Shown piece after piece: positions 32,501-47,500 of a stretch of DNA of 64,000 bases. The stretch comes from Plutella xylostella. Taxonomy: Eukaryota > Arthropoda > Insecta > Lepidoptera > Plutellidae. The DNA is taken from positions 5,270,001-5,334,000 of the forward strand of contig NC_064002.1 in NCBI RefSeq assembly GCF_932276165.1, in the 5' to 3' direction. Below the pieces are notes generated by a model, which was not told the DNA's origin, ran no database searches, and saw nothing but the letters and a program-made list of their open reading frames with translations. The position numbers and the translations under genes were made by a program. How positions within the stretch are numbered: the first letter of the stretch is position 1; every line of letters begins with the position of its first letter.

Positions 32501-35500
32501 CTCATTTAATACATAATGGCACGAGGTATTCTTCCCATCCTCCATTGTTTGCGGCGAGCCGGCAGATCGGCGCACGATAACCAGCACCACGCTACATTAC
32601 AAAAACCACTCAATGAATATCATCAACCGTATTATACGACTGTCTTCTAGTACTAACATGTTATAGAAAAACTAATGAATAGAAAATGAAGGATACACAC
32701 TGAATAGTGAACTATCAATGGCGAGAATGAATAAAATCAAAAGGCACATTCAAAACATAACTGTCTGGAGAAAAGATCTGTAAAGATCATGATAAATGAG
32801 CTTCGGATAACGAAGATGATGGAGCAATTTTAAAGATTGCTCCCGACGCTGGCACTGGCGGTGGAGTGGCCCTAAATGACGCCACTTTAGAACATAATCA
32901 ATCATGGCGCATCTCTACAGTCGAGTGGCCCGATCTCTGCGATATATCGGTCAATTGGCTTGCAATGGAAGATAGTATTACTCAATAACAGCCCACAAAT
33001 AGAGCCATAAGCCTGATAGCGGAGAGGTAGCAATAATGCCGGCTTGATCTCTGCAAATAGCTCATCTAACAAGTACCAGCCCACATACACTCGGACGACG
33101 CCGATCATTATCATCTCCGTCTGCAAATGAATAAGGCTTGCCTTTATCGGGAAAACCTAAATATAACGTGTAGGAAAAGTCCTTGGCAAATGTGAAAATA
33201 AACTCGCGTGGGCTCATTAATGTGATTTTGATATTAAATTGTAAACGAGCCGGTTATTTTCGGACTACATCGATTTCGACATGGTGTGTGGGAAGTAGCT
33301 GTGGAGTAACTACGCCTGGGAACGAAATGAACATTTTACTAAAACCTGGGTCGATGCCTAAAAAGTTTAGCTCGTGACAACAGCGTGCACTAAATTGGCT
33401 CAGATTTTATCATCCTCTATACATATATCACTTTCAATAAACTACTGAACAGATTGAGTTTTGGCAAATAAGTAGGGGAGTATAAATCTTCTCCTTTCAA
33501 GACAAGTTTTAAGTTTTACCATGAGACAAGTAGACATTTCTTGAAATGCATGCTAGATTTTGTCCATACATAGTAAAAGCTAGGAGTAAGAGAGGTTGGT
33601 CGCTTTCGGTCGGTTAGTACCGAAAGTAATGTTTAAGATTTTTTGTTTAGTTTTATTATGGTTTTCTTTCGCTTCATATTCCTTTATTTCAGAAAACTGT
33701 AACTTTCTTGGTCACCTACAGAAACCTATAGTCCTATAAGTTAAGTACTAAGTACAGGTTAGTGTACACAGGGCTAGTGTTAGTTGTAGTCCCCTGTCCG
33801 AGCGGTGTAGGCGCGAGGCGAGTGGGCGGACGCCATTCAGGGCTCGCCCACGCGCCCAGGGTAACCCAGCTGCGAGATTCATTACAACTGTTTTTTTATT
33901 AAAAACGTTTGATAATTATGTTTAAAAAGCTAATTTCAGATTCCGCATATAAGTGTCATTATAACGTTCTCATTGAAAAATACACGAAGAAAACTAATTA
34001 AATCTCAATATTTCCAGCTGTTGCCTTGTTCAGAGTCAACAAATCCTGAGATCCGTGGACAAGTCCGGGCACATGGTGGTATGGATGGTCGCCCTACTGC
34101 TGGGTGCCGGCGGAAGTGCGGGACGGGTGATGGCCGCCGCGCTGTCGCATCATTTCCACAACGTGCCAATAATGCTTTCTATTTGTGCTGCTCTCTTTAC
34201 ACTTCCTCGTTGATTCCGGTGACATTTGCTACCGAGAACTAAAGAACGTCTGCTTATGGATATGGCCATTTTTGTATTAGTACATTAGATATCGTAGAAT
34301 TCGTAGAGGACCACTTTACTTTCATAATTTTTCCTCTCTAAAGACGGACAAAGCATGGTTCATTTGGGTGTATGGTGTTACCAGCAAAATCTATTTTCTA
34401 GCCCAGTAGGCTGTGTCTAAAACATACACAATGTATGTTATACCGGCCCAGTATCTGCCACACGTATAGTGGACTATACCAAATGTGTTCCTGTGGCTTG
34501 TAGTCTAATGTAAGTCTTACGAGGGACGGCACAGAGTCCATAATTTAGCGAGGCCCTGACTGAACCTAAGGGCGCGTGGGTGCTAAGCCCGTGAGTCCAT
34601 TATCGCCTCTACCACCTACCTGTTTCATCTATTATAATTGCGAGTGGGCGACTCGTAGGCAGCACTCGGATATTCTGCGTGTCTATGACACATGTTTTTT
34701 TTTTCATTTGAAAATGATAGAACTGTCCGAAGCACGTGCACGAGCATGTTTTTTTTTTGTTTGGTTTCGTAGTTTTGCGTGTATTAAATACAGTTTTATG
34801 AATTTTGAAAAATATCACCTCTGTGATTTCAACAAAATTTCCATTGGTCTTAATTTCAAATTCAATATTAGTTACACTAAAGTCTGTATCACAACAAACG
34901 TTGTATGTTTGTGCATTCTCTGTTTCACGAAGTTCTTACCTCAAAGAATCTCACTGATATGTTTAATTATTCTTGTCCTTACATACTTGTATTGTACCTA
35001 GAACATTTATGAGTATTACTAAAGCTTATTAGCAGAGAAAATACGTGTAGCTAATTAAGAGTGCTGCCGTTGCCAGTGATATCATGTAACTAAATAAGTT
35101 TAGTAAATAAATAATATTGTGCTAGCCAAGTACTGGGCACGTGTCAAGGGACTTTCGTGTGACTATTGTGCGCTGCGACTTTTGTAAGTTCAGTCACGTT
35201 GTCCTTTGCAAATATCAACGTGCTGAATACCTGCTGGACTAACTTTAATACAAACTAGTACAATACGGCATCCATCACACACACCCACATGTATAGTAAG
35301 TATACAAGTGCTCTAGTGTATGGACTAGGAGCAAACAGTTGGGTTAGGTTAGTAACCGCCTACAGCATCCTATTAACGGTTAGTTAAAGTTGAAGTCTGC
35401 GTCGCATTACTCAGTCGCGGTACGCTACTGGTAGTTATCCTGTATAATGCAATGCAGCAGCGAGTCGGTTCACATCGCGACGGCGTCGCTCGCCGGAAGC

Positions 35501-38500
35501 CGCTCGCTCGCGGCCTTCTTATTTTATTAATGAACGGCTCTACATCGCCTGCGCCGGCGCATCTGACCAATATCATCAATTAACGTGGCCATGACGCGCT
35601 GCCTAGTTTAATCAAACTTTACGGCCGCAGTTACTCAATCATCAATTCACGCAATAATTATGAAAGGATAACAGTCGTAAATCCGACCCAAACTAGTTTG
35701 ATCGCTTTTACAGTCATAAAGTCATAAATCAATAAGTAACAGTGGGCTGACCCTGGCCAAGAGAGCATCTGGAGTAGTGTGGCGGGTGGTGCGCGGGCGC
35801 AGCGGGCGTGGGCGCGCGGCAGGAATGCGGCCCGCAGCCAATGACCGCGCCCGAGGGACGCACGCCGACTTTTTTTTACTGGACCGCGCCTAGTTCACTA
35901 TTCCAACAGACCGCCAGGACTTTTAACGAGATGAAGGGCCATAACAAAGGGAATTAAAAGATATACTTTTTTACACTCCGTTCTCATTGGCATTCCTGAC
36001 GGAACCGGATTTAACGGAAATGGCTCGCCATGCCTTTTTTACCGTCTATTAAGACAAGTTCTAGTCGATTGGCATTTCGAAAAGATTGGGCTCGAAATCG
36101 CATGAGCAAACTAGTAAATGCGCAAGAGTCGGAGTTGCCTGTAAGTACCTGTTCCTCGGTGCCATTTGCCGGTAGGTCCGTTCCGAGAATCAATTGAATC
36201 GAGTCCAGCTGATGGAGGCGCGAGAGGCGTCAGAGCTCAAGTTCCGAGTATCGAAAGGGTTTATACGAGTCGTTTTCCTTTAGCGTTCCAATCACGTCTA
36301 ACAATGGCTCCAGATAAAAAATATCGGCAACAATCTGGTTTCCTAGTAGTTTTTGTATAACAGGAAAGCAGATGAATAATTCAATTGAATGCATTGTTGG
36401 CATTTTCGAGCTTCTTTGTTCTCTGTCATTCTTTCTTAGATTTCGCCATTGCTGAAAAAGTACATATTTGCTACTGATAATACTGAAAAATTTATTAATT
36501 TATCAGTGTTTTTAATATCGATATTTGTTTAATAATCCAGTAGGTTATTTTTACTATAAAATAAAATACTTTTCAAGTCTTGCTGTAGCTTGGCAAAAAT
36601 CTACTAACTTTAAGAAAACATAAGGTACTTAGCTGGGTTCCGCTCATCTGGCATAATCTTTATTGACCAAAACTCATTTCGCATAACTCGTATGGTCTAA
36701 ACTTTTTTGGCCGAACCATCACTTTGCCAAGACTTATGTGGCATAAGGCTCGTTTCGTCTAAAACTCTTTAGGCACAATCTTTAAACACCGAAGTTTCGT
36801 TTGCTCAAATTTATGTTCGTCTATACCTATGTATAACCTTGTTTCTCGTAATGTTATCTTAATAAATAATATATTAAGTACGTAGTAAATGTAGAAATTG
36901 TGGTATTTTTCTCCTACATCCCGAAAATCATGATATTGTATGATCAAAAAATCGAAAGTTAACGACCAATATAATTATTACAAACCCCATGAGATCGAAA
37001 CCTAAAAATAGGTGCGACGACGAGCAAAGCGAGGAGGAGCGTGTTAGGTGCACATGTTCATCAAAACCAAAGTGGAGCGCAGCGAAGCGTTTTCCAAACA
37101 GCGGAAACAATACAAGGCACCAGTTTGCGCTATGTAGGGAGACGCTCCGTCAAAGTTAAAGCCAAACGAATATTATTACTTTGTATAAACCTAATAAACC
37201 TATGCCATAGCATTATTAGGCTATTCAAGATTTGGCCATACCATTATTAGGCTAAACAATGTTATGCGAAATAACTTTTTACTAAACGAGATTTATGCCA
37301 TACGATTTTCGGCGTAACGAGACTTTGACCAAACGTTACTATGCAATACGAGATTAGGCAAAAAAATCTTATGCCAAAAAAGGTAGAACCTACTTAGCTA
37401 CTTACGCTACTTTTATGTAAGTAATACATAAAGTAACATAATATAGGAAAGTCTGATGTTCTAGAAACACAGAATAATAATATATTATAAACATACTCTA
37501 CAAAATACGTTTATAATAGTTTAATTTCAATCAACTTACACGAGTAGTTTAGTTGGTGGAAATATTATTGCGTAGGTGGCCTGCCCCACGCTCCCCCTCT
37601 TATGTATACGCAGGTTACTCTTAATGGACAACATTTCATTTTCTTTACCCTATATTTTTATTAGTTATTCGGAAACTTTATAGAAAATTAGTGGACCCGT
37701 ATTTTTTTATTTTGTATATACATAAATATTTGCATGTTATTTTTAACTTTAAAGTTAATTATTTTAAAACCGGAAGTGACGTCACATATTAGGCTCAATT
37801 TTTATTTTTGTCTATTGCCTGAGTCTCGAAAAAAACATAAATGACACTGACAAGTGACATTTAAACTTTGTTTACATGCCAACCAACAAATGGGTCATTT
37901 TCAAATGACCTTGATATTTCCGATGATGGAAAGTAGGTACTTATCATGTAAAAAAATAAGCAGAAGCATTTTTTCAGCTGTGTAGGCGGTGGCATGCTCT
38001 GGGACATATTATAAAGAGGTCATCTCTTAATAATAAATTAAAAAATAGTCAGAAAGTGTCAGAACAGAATTAATGAAAATGACCCAAATAAACAACAACG
38101 TCACGATAAAACGTCAACGTCAATCAAAAATGAAAGTGACAGTTACTTTGTTTTTAAATCTATAGGCTTTGATCATCAAAATGCATCGCACCTGATGCAT
38201 GACGTCATCAGCACTTTTTTACTATTTTATGATTTTCTCGAAAATGATACATCCAAAAAATACAAAAACTTTTTTTTTGTGGCCTTTAGAGCTAAATCTC
38301 GAAATGGTTTTCGATTTATAGCAGCTTTAATTTTTTGAAATGTTGTCCATTCTTAGCACCATGATCAGCATAGCCAAAACAATAATTGCTGATAATATTT
38401 CTGATAGATAACTGAAAATGTTTATTACAAGAATTTATACTTATGATATTTATAAATGTTTCAGAATCATAAAAGTTCACATAAGTACGTTATTTTAGAC

Positions 38501-41500
38501 ACACCTCGAACCTTGCTGAAAGCTATCCCAATGCTGAATCATAGAATATATTTCCGCTCGTTTAAATGTCTTTTATAAATAATTCTATAGATATTTTGCT
38601 TATTTTGCAATTTTAAGTAACAAATTATGTGGTAAGTATACATTTAAATTGTTGTCTCTTTTATAGACAACTATAGCTAGGCTAGAACCGAAGCGCTCGG
38701 TAGCGCTCGATAGCTCTCGAACAGGACAGTGGCTTGTTTACTGTCCGGGGTCAAGCCCAGATTACAGCGATAGTCTATGGCCGTGACCGTGGCCTTATCA
38801 GAGCCGCTGGATAAATTTGTGAATGAACTCATGCCAATATCGAGTAGGAGGGCTAGAAGGCAGTGGCTGGCTGGTAAGAACTCGTCTGGGGGTTTATGAA
38901 AAAAATGGTTTAGCTTGTTTGACCACATCTTTACTGATATTTAATGCAGTCGAGGATACGAGCATAGACTATAATGTTCTTATTCCAAATGTTATACCAA
39001 ATTTTGGTACACTTCAATACTTGTGTAACATATTGGATTGAGAACCCTTCGAAATTCGTGCATTGTACGATTTACGTCCTTCTGCTTTATCATTAAATAA
39101 TTATCCATTGCGATTAGATTAATGTAAATGCTTGTTGTCCGTACATTAGTACTTAATTACAAATATTACAATCACGGCTTCTTACGGCTTGAATTCTTTT
39201 TATTTTAACCAGAAAATATTATATTTTTTCATTGTTTTTACAAGAGGCTTACGAACAACAGCCACTCAAAAATAGACTGTGTTTTCAGAACATCAAAGGC
39301 TCTCCATAACTACGTCAGTAGAGATATAATAAGGGTAAGGTTGAGGGCTCGGAGGCCTGGTAAGTGATCCGACAATAATTGGCTATTAGCGTGTTAGCCC
39401 GCGGCCAGAGACCCAGTGCGGGTGCCTTCTCCGACGATACAGCTTCCTAACCTTAGAGTAAATTGTGATTCTCTAAGTTCCAAACTCTCTCGACCCACCG
39501 TTCCCGACCAATCAACAGAGTAGAACCCTACTAGTGCCTCTTAAGCCGAGAAGTCAGAGAAGGCACCCTGGCTACTGTATGGCGGAGCTACCCGCGGTAT
39601 TGACGTCAAGCTATGACGTCACAAACACAACTGCCAGTCACGTGAGCTGACACCCCCGCCTGACGTCTCACGTTCAAGTCACATTTGAGAGGCAATATGC
39701 AAGCCACATCATTAGTGTGAAGGGGCATGATCTTGTACTACAATAGGTCATTTTATTAATAACACTAATACTGTACGCTGATAAAGCAAGCGCGAGCATT
39801 ACGTACTACATATTAGTTAAGTTCAATTATTCTATACGAGTATTGTAGGCAGTCGATAAGAATATCTTGAATTGAACCAATAATCTGTCTTAATTTTCTC
39901 ATCGATTCCTGAATGCAGTTAGCGCGTATGCGAGTTACATAGTTTAGATTAGATGAGAATGTAAGCGCTATTATTAAGAAAGCCATTGCAGCCTATACGG
40001 AAAGAAAACGGAGCCTAGGCTTTAGGTGCTTACAGTGCATATTTATGTAACACCCAGCGAGTATAAAAACAAGGCATTGCGGTTCACATCAGCCGATTAC
40101 AACAGAGATTGCCAAATGGGAAAATAATGAGCATAGGTTGGCATATGCCAGCTTTCTACGTATAGAGGGTGCTACGAGCGGTCCGCCTACGCGCCGAGGG
40201 TAGAGGGCCTTGCTCCACACATACATACGTCATCATCCTATAGGCTACACTCAACCCGCCAACCGTTTTGAAGCTACACACACCGCACGGCAACCTTCAT
40301 TCTTTCTCATTCGGGGGTTAAATATAGAGCTATAGAAGCAATAGACACGCTCTCGGCGAAGGTTGCGGGGGAGTCCCGCGGCGCCCCCGCAGTCGCGTGG
40401 GCGCTTTACCACCAAAATGATACTATTTATACCCCTAAACTTCGTTTAACAAATACAAGCCTTCAAACAAACTCCCACGCGCTCGTCGGGGTGTATCAAC
40501 TTGAATATTCATTTTAAAATGGCTAAGTTTACACAGGATTTACGTCTATACAAGCGAATGTATGTGGACGAAAATGGTAAAGGCAAACTGCATGGTGTGG
40601 AATTAATTGAATGGATTTAATAGACAGTTGAGAAGCGAGCGTTTGCATTGATTTAGTGTATTACATAGAGGTGGAAGGTGGAAGCAGCAGTGTCGCAACC
40701 ATTGAAACACAAGGCGACGATTCATTCAAAAAGATTACGTTCACGTCTGCGTATTCCGTTTCACGCGAACGTTATGCACTAAATGTACGAGTTATAGACG
40801 CGGTTTTGCTTTGTCGCGTAAAGTGAGCGGTTTCACTTGCGCCTTCGACGCATGAATGGAGGGAACCATTGAGAAACAGTTGTACGAGTATGGAGCCGCC
40901 ACTGCTCGTGAATACATTCCCAGCGTTACATTCACGTGAGTAATGAACACTCACAATAGCTACAGATGAAAGACTGAGCTACAACTGTCTGATGAACTCC
41001 CATTAAGAACGGGCCATCGTTATGTAAAAGAATGCGTCGGGTCTCCCAGCAACAATACCCTTGTTAGCGTTAGACAATAATTGTCTTCAATGTACTTTTT
41101 GCGAGCAGCTTCAAATTGAACTAACAATACGAACTGTTGAGTTGCCATATTAGTACCATCATGTAAATAGATACAGCATTGGTTAGCAGAAAATGAATAA
41201 CAGAGTCAATTGGTATGCCTAATATAGTTGAAGATCGTAAGCGTGACGGTCGTCAATGAATGGAATAGTACAACAAGCGACACGGCCGCCATTTGATAAT
41301 GAGTTCTATAGACACGGACATGACTAAATAGTATGAGATAGGTACTACGTTGGAGGTCACATGACGGACAGTGACGAATCCATATTTTTCCTCAATGGAT
41401 GATCCAAGTTGTCGCCGACGTGGGCAAGCACTGGGCGTCGATCAAGTGGGTTGAAGTTGAAGACTTATTGATGTTTATAAGGATCTGGAGAACTTTGATC

Positions 41501-44500
41501 GCAATTCTAAGAAGCGCTTCCAACCCACGCGGTCTACGTAAGTTCTAAATGTCATCGAAAATTACAGACGCCTACAAGACGATACAGATTAAGACTTAGC
41601 CAGGCATGAATGGGTATTGAATATTGAAGACATTTAAGCATCTCATTCATATTCATTATTGACACAAAATTTAGCAAATGCGGTTTGGAAGGAGTTAGGA
41701 ACCGGCAAAAATAAAACTATAATGTAACACCTATGGAAAAGTCCGCTCACCAACAACAACGCTCTGTGAAGGCAGAACACCACCGTCGGAAGAAAAGCGA
41801 TGTCACGTCGGCGGAATATTTCCTCAGCGCTATACAGCGAATTGATTAGCGGGACGAGGGGAAAATGTCTCACGCGCAAGAAAACGGATTCCCACGATGT
41901 GCGCGTTTCCTCATTCGACGAGGCACATCCGCTCTGTTATTGGACCAGTCCGCCGGCTCGGCTATAGATACTTTCCTTCTGAATTTGAATAACTGCCGTT
42001 GTAAATAAATCGACTAGCTACAAGGAGTGAGCGGAAAGTTTTTTATCGGTCTGGTTTGATGGGTCTACCTGTAGTTTTACTTTAATTTAAGGCGCAATCA
42101 GATAATAGTGAGGAAGTCGCAGCTACATATAAGCGTAAACAGAGGCATGGCATCTTCATCAACGTAGATCAATATATTCGTGATGTAATTGATAACTAAT
42201 GGATCACTCTACTCTTTACATCGATAAAGCTGCCATGCAACGGGAGCAGTAGACTACTAACCGTAGTCCCATGAGCGGCAGATGAGGCACGTGCTGCGCG
42301 CCCGCCTCGCTGCACCACTCGGGGTAGGCGCGGCGGAACTCCTCGAAGTCACCTGAGGGCAAGCGAAACATGAATGCACGACTGTCCGGGGAAGGGAAGG
42401 AAGGGTACTGTAGTCATCGCTAGACATAGGTATACAATACATTTAGAAACATTTGCATGCAGTTCGTATGTTCAAATTTATTATGTGCAATAAATAAAAA
42501 AATAATAATATCACTATGTAATCTAACCTAAGTTACAAAAATCCTGCTTGGGATATATTATGTAACTTAAGTAAATTGCGTATGCTCGGCACTAAAAACT
42601 TTCAAAAGCCAAAAGATAATATTCTAGCTATGGTACGACTGAATTACAGGGAATACTATGGTTTGTTATTTTTTTCTTATAATGCAGTTAAACACAATTT
42701 TGTCGGCTTCGAAATTAAATTGGGTGCATAATACAATGTTACTTTATGTTAGTTGGCTACTGATGATGTTGGGTTTGCCGGACAGTTTAATTGTTGTCGT
42801 CATCTCTTTGTTACTTTACATAAAGCAAAGCGGATTTACGGTGTTGTTTCGGACTATAGAATAATACCAGTAAATCGTATTGTTTATCACGTGCACATAT
42901 TTAATTAGTACTTCCAACAGCAGGTTCATTCGTAATTAATTTAACTTAACTTTGAAGTCGATATTTTTTACCTTATTTTTTTGTTGGAATGTAATTTCCG
43001 CTCATGAGCATTAAATAATGAATATCGTTTTTTAATGACAAAACTTGCTTCTCGAAATGTATATGTCGGTTGCATCACCAACTCATGCATATTTTCTGTG
43101 AATGGATACGCATTCCTTTCATCCATTGCTTGTTTTTTACGGCTTGTATTTAAACCTCCACCAGAAATTATGTGGTACTGCCGCCAATAAATTCGAAATC
43201 TCCGCCAAAACGGATAAATCATCACCAAATCATGCTTCCTATAATATTTTTGAAATGAACCAAATAATTTTTTACTGCATACTGTAAAACTATATTAACA
43301 CCATTAAAATGAGTTTCAAACCAAATAAAGTATATCATCACTAAATAGATGTAACCAATATATTATTTTATCACTATCATTTTAATAATATTTCTAAACA
43401 AAAAAAGTAAAAGTAAATCTTAAAAATTAAGTTTATACCAATTAATAAATAGCTTACCCCAAAACAAAGTCACTTGTTAAATTGCTTTATGAATTAATTA
43501 AATCATTAGCATGTACCTAGTAAAAAATCTATCCGTTACGCCATCTCGACTCCCATTCGTGTATCCGAGGGTTTGAATTCTGCCATGTACCCATAAATTC
43601 TATAGAAATAAGGAATTTAAATACAATTTTTGCTTGAGGTTTCTCTGATGGATCGTATCAGAAATGAGGTTATCCGTCAGAGGATTAAGGTTGCCGACAT
43701 AGCTGTCAAAATATGCAAGCTGAAGTGGCAGTGGGCTGAAGTGGCAGTCATATCTGCCGAAGAACCGATAACCGTTGGGGTAGACGAGTTCTCGAGTGGA
43801 GACCACGAACAGGAACATTGCAAACGCAGCGTAGGCGTGGCGTGACGACCTTAGGCGGGTAGCGGGCTAGCGGGTAGTGGTTGGATGAGGAAGGCCGAGG
43901 ACCGAGTGTTGTGGCGCTCCTTGGGAGAGGCCTATGTCCAGCAGTGGATGATTATTGGCTGATGATGATGATGATGATAGGTAAGTCTCACGGACTTTTA
44001 CGGTGACGGAAAACATCGTGAGGAAACCTGCATATCTAGAATCTAGATGAACCCTATGTGTGTAAGTGCATTGAAATCGTTAAAAATTACGATAAGGTGC
44101 GACCTATCACGTAAATACATATTATACATACATGTACAGCGAAAAGCGAGTGGTCGTATGCATACATGTAGAATCTATCTATCTACCTACCTGTCTATCT
44201 GTGTGTGTTTTTGGGTAGGATAATTTGGTGATATAAAAAAAAATTGAACACTTAGTTTTGGTGTCAATGTTTTTATTTTAGTATAGCATAATTTGGTGAT
44301 GATTTATCCGTTTTGGCGACGAAAAAGATTTTCTATTGTAAACTTACAATTATTTTGGGGCGTGTTTATTTATTTTGGAACGTAAACGTTATTGTTTGGG
44401 TACCTCGGTTTTGGTTTAAGTTTAATTAATATGGTCCTAATCAATTTTATTGGTGCTAAACCTTAGCGTACAAAAAGTTTTTTTGGTGACGATTTAAATT

Positions 44501-47500
44501 GTACCCGTTTTTTACAGACTACTTTTGCTCGAAACTAGGACCCTACACATAGGTACAACGTACAGACCTACTGCCTGCCATATTTTTTTTTATATTATTA
44601 CCCTTGAAAGTTGCATAGCGATAAAGTTTTTTCCTTTGTTAGCAATAAATAAATGACAAACTATTGGCAGGTTTATATCACGACCAACGGTCGTGTCAAC
44701 TCGGAGACATTTCCTTCGTTCATCGGATCAGCCAAAGCTATCCACACCACGGACGGAGCTTTTGTCCTCAGGCAGTACATGCCATTGTGTCCACCAGGTA
44801 CCAGCGGCGGCGGCGGCGGCGGTGCGTGCGGCGCTTCCTGTGAGGCTTCCTGCACCAGCTCATTGCCATGCCGGGCCCGCGCCGCGCGTCCGCTAACCCG
44901 TCATATGTATCGGCATTCATATCTACCTTTAATATTCATTTTGATCGCTCATTGTTTTTGTTTACGATAATGAATTCATAGGCGGTAAGTGTAGGACTTT
45001 GTGCGGCTGCGGCTTAGCCAAGTCGGTGTAAATGCATTTGACTTCCAATTTAGGAGTCTTTGGGACGTGGTCTACCGAGCCGCCTTTAGATAAAGCCGGA
45101 TCATTGAATTATAACATTACTCTATTTACATTGGGCATAAAAGTGCGTACTAGCACTAGTTAATTTTTGTACGCCCATGTAAACAATCCAAATAAACATT
45201 ACATTTAGGTGTTCAACGACCTTGTGGTAAGTGAGTTGGTTGATGCTCTCTTTACCTTGTTACTCGTTTATTAGATCAAAACAAAATCCGCAGACGGAGT
45301 TTTAGTAGGTAGTATGCGGGGGCAGGCGTCAGCATCACGCAGCCGCGAGCGCGGGGGGGGGCAGCAGCATCGATCCGATGAGTCATCGCGGCGTTCATTC
45401 AGCGAGCCCCGATGAATGAACGCGCCCGCCCCGCGCGCCCCGCGTCCTCGCTCGCAAGGACTCTCCACCGGGGGCCACCACCCCCTCTGAGCCGCAACCT
45501 TCGGCCCGACGCCCACACAATCCTAAAAAGCAACCTTTGCGCTGCGCCTACCTTACGCTGTATTTGTATCTTAGATTACAACCCACAATGTGCTTTACAT
45601 AAATAATGGAGCCCAAAATGAGAGCTAGCCTTATTAAACTTATTAATTTGGAAAAGTAGTCGAACTTACCAAATTCGAACTCGGTTGCACGCTGATAATA
45701 ATACATACGTTACGTCGATTATGAATGGTCGATTATTGGCTAGGACGATGATTATGTTGATGAAACCTGCAATTTTCCATTTCTGAAGCTTATGTTAGTC
45801 TTCACAATATCCTGCAGCTCTATGCCCGGGCTACTGGGCGGCGGCAGGTGGCCTCGCCCCCCGCTCCCCGCCCGCCCCCTCTAACCTTCGTCCCGGACCG
45901 AGCTCCATTAATCACCTCAATGCAAATCTCCTACACTCGCCCTAACATATATCAACAGCCCTTGACAAAGGCAGGTGAACAAATCAAGCCATTCCAATGT
46001 TATTTCGCAATTAAGCCAAACAGCCAATCACATTTAAGTGCGAATGGAACAGCTAAATTGATTTTCACCGCGAATGGGCTATCAAATAACAACAGCATAC
46101 ATAGTAGGAAAATACAGCCATTACAGCTACTGCTAATAATGGCCCACTCACATTAATTGCAATCAACTGAAAGCTCCAATAAGGAAACGAAAACATAATC
46201 TAAATGGTCCAAGTTAAATAGAGCTTCATAAAGGCCTGTTGTAGTCAATGAGCCAATTGAGGGTGCTGCATGCTGCCAGCACCCAGGCCTCGCAATCGCT
46301 CTCATAGAGTTAACTCAATTAACCATTTATATTCGATTTATAATTTGTAGGTAATTTCAATTCTGTGTTTAAGATCTCGGCTCTTTTATGTGCAAACTCA
46401 TCGGCGGCGGAAAGAATGTTAGTGTTACCAACATCAAACAAATCCAAAGATGAAAGCCTATTTGCACAAAGGCTCGCGTATCCTTGAGAAGATCTAAGCC
46501 ACCTGTATTAACTTCAAACGATTCTAAGTATAATATTCCGCGCGTGTAATAAATAAAGTCTGTCTGTTTTGGGAATGTTTCGTTGACGTCATAGGATCTC
46601 AGGCGCTTTCCAAGAAACAACGGAGGCATAAACTAGACGAAACCATTTAAAGACAATTAACTTATTAAAGCAGCAACAATTTAATTTAATCATAATTACT
46701 GAATTATTTCCATGTAAGTCAGTAGGAGTGCTATGTGGTTTTTCCAATGAATCTTATGATTCAGATTTTCAGAGCACTGCGTAGAATGCAGGTGAAACAG
46801 GATCTTTAGATCCTTAATCGTTTGATCGTCTCTAACTTAATGGGTTCGGCGCCAAGCTGACCGCATGATATCTGCCGTCGGGTACCGGACGACCGTTCGC
46901 AATGCATCGCCGACTGTTACCTGACATTGTGAGCACCGAAGCTACAAACAAATGCACCCAAGTCAGTTCATGAATACCAAAACAACAATAAACGCACAAA
47001 GTTCTCCTCCAGTCAGCGTCGCGTGACTGCTATTAAAATAAACCACAATACAATGTGGCATCATGACGGATTGTTAATCTCCTATTCAATGGTGGTGGTC
47101 ATTAGATCATCGCGCAGAAACTACAAAACCACAATGTAGGAAAAGTTTTGTTTACATTTCGCTGCGAGTTCAGTGATTCACGAACTCGATACATGGTTTC
47201 CTTCGCCGTTTCCTCTGTGTCTGATTGCGCTCGATGCTTGCCAGATGCTCATAATTTCCTTTAGTGTGATTAATCTGACTACCTCCTGCCTGAATGTACT
47301 ATTCTTAGCGTGCATCAAAACATTTGTATGCACGTGCCATTTATTTTACGATCCACTGCAACATATTATAATGTGAACATCTGGCAATAATGCCAGGTTC
47401 ACTGCGGTTTTTAAACAAAAACGTTTTACTTTTCCACTGATTTGATTTATATGGATCCTAAAGTCTCCTTTACAAACATTGTAAGTTTTTTACGGGCAGT

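Larger units (their letters stand above)
29970..42261 (-). other. Mkp3 intron 2 (12.3 kb)
   Basis: It holds a CpG-rich island with a C run (30930-31200), a + strand THAP exon (31928-32108), smaller GC-rich patches near 33790, 35450-35560, 35780-35900 and 40330-40420, the 9-bp-TSD element (36635-37390) and an inverted-repeat element (37614-38363). The rest looks unique and may include enhancers. Confidence 0.5.

Noticed and set aside
34576..35001. 141-codon + strand ORF in Mkp3 intron 2
   Set aside because: Hydrophobic Phe/Cys-rich translation of T-rich intron; no splice sites, motif or start context.
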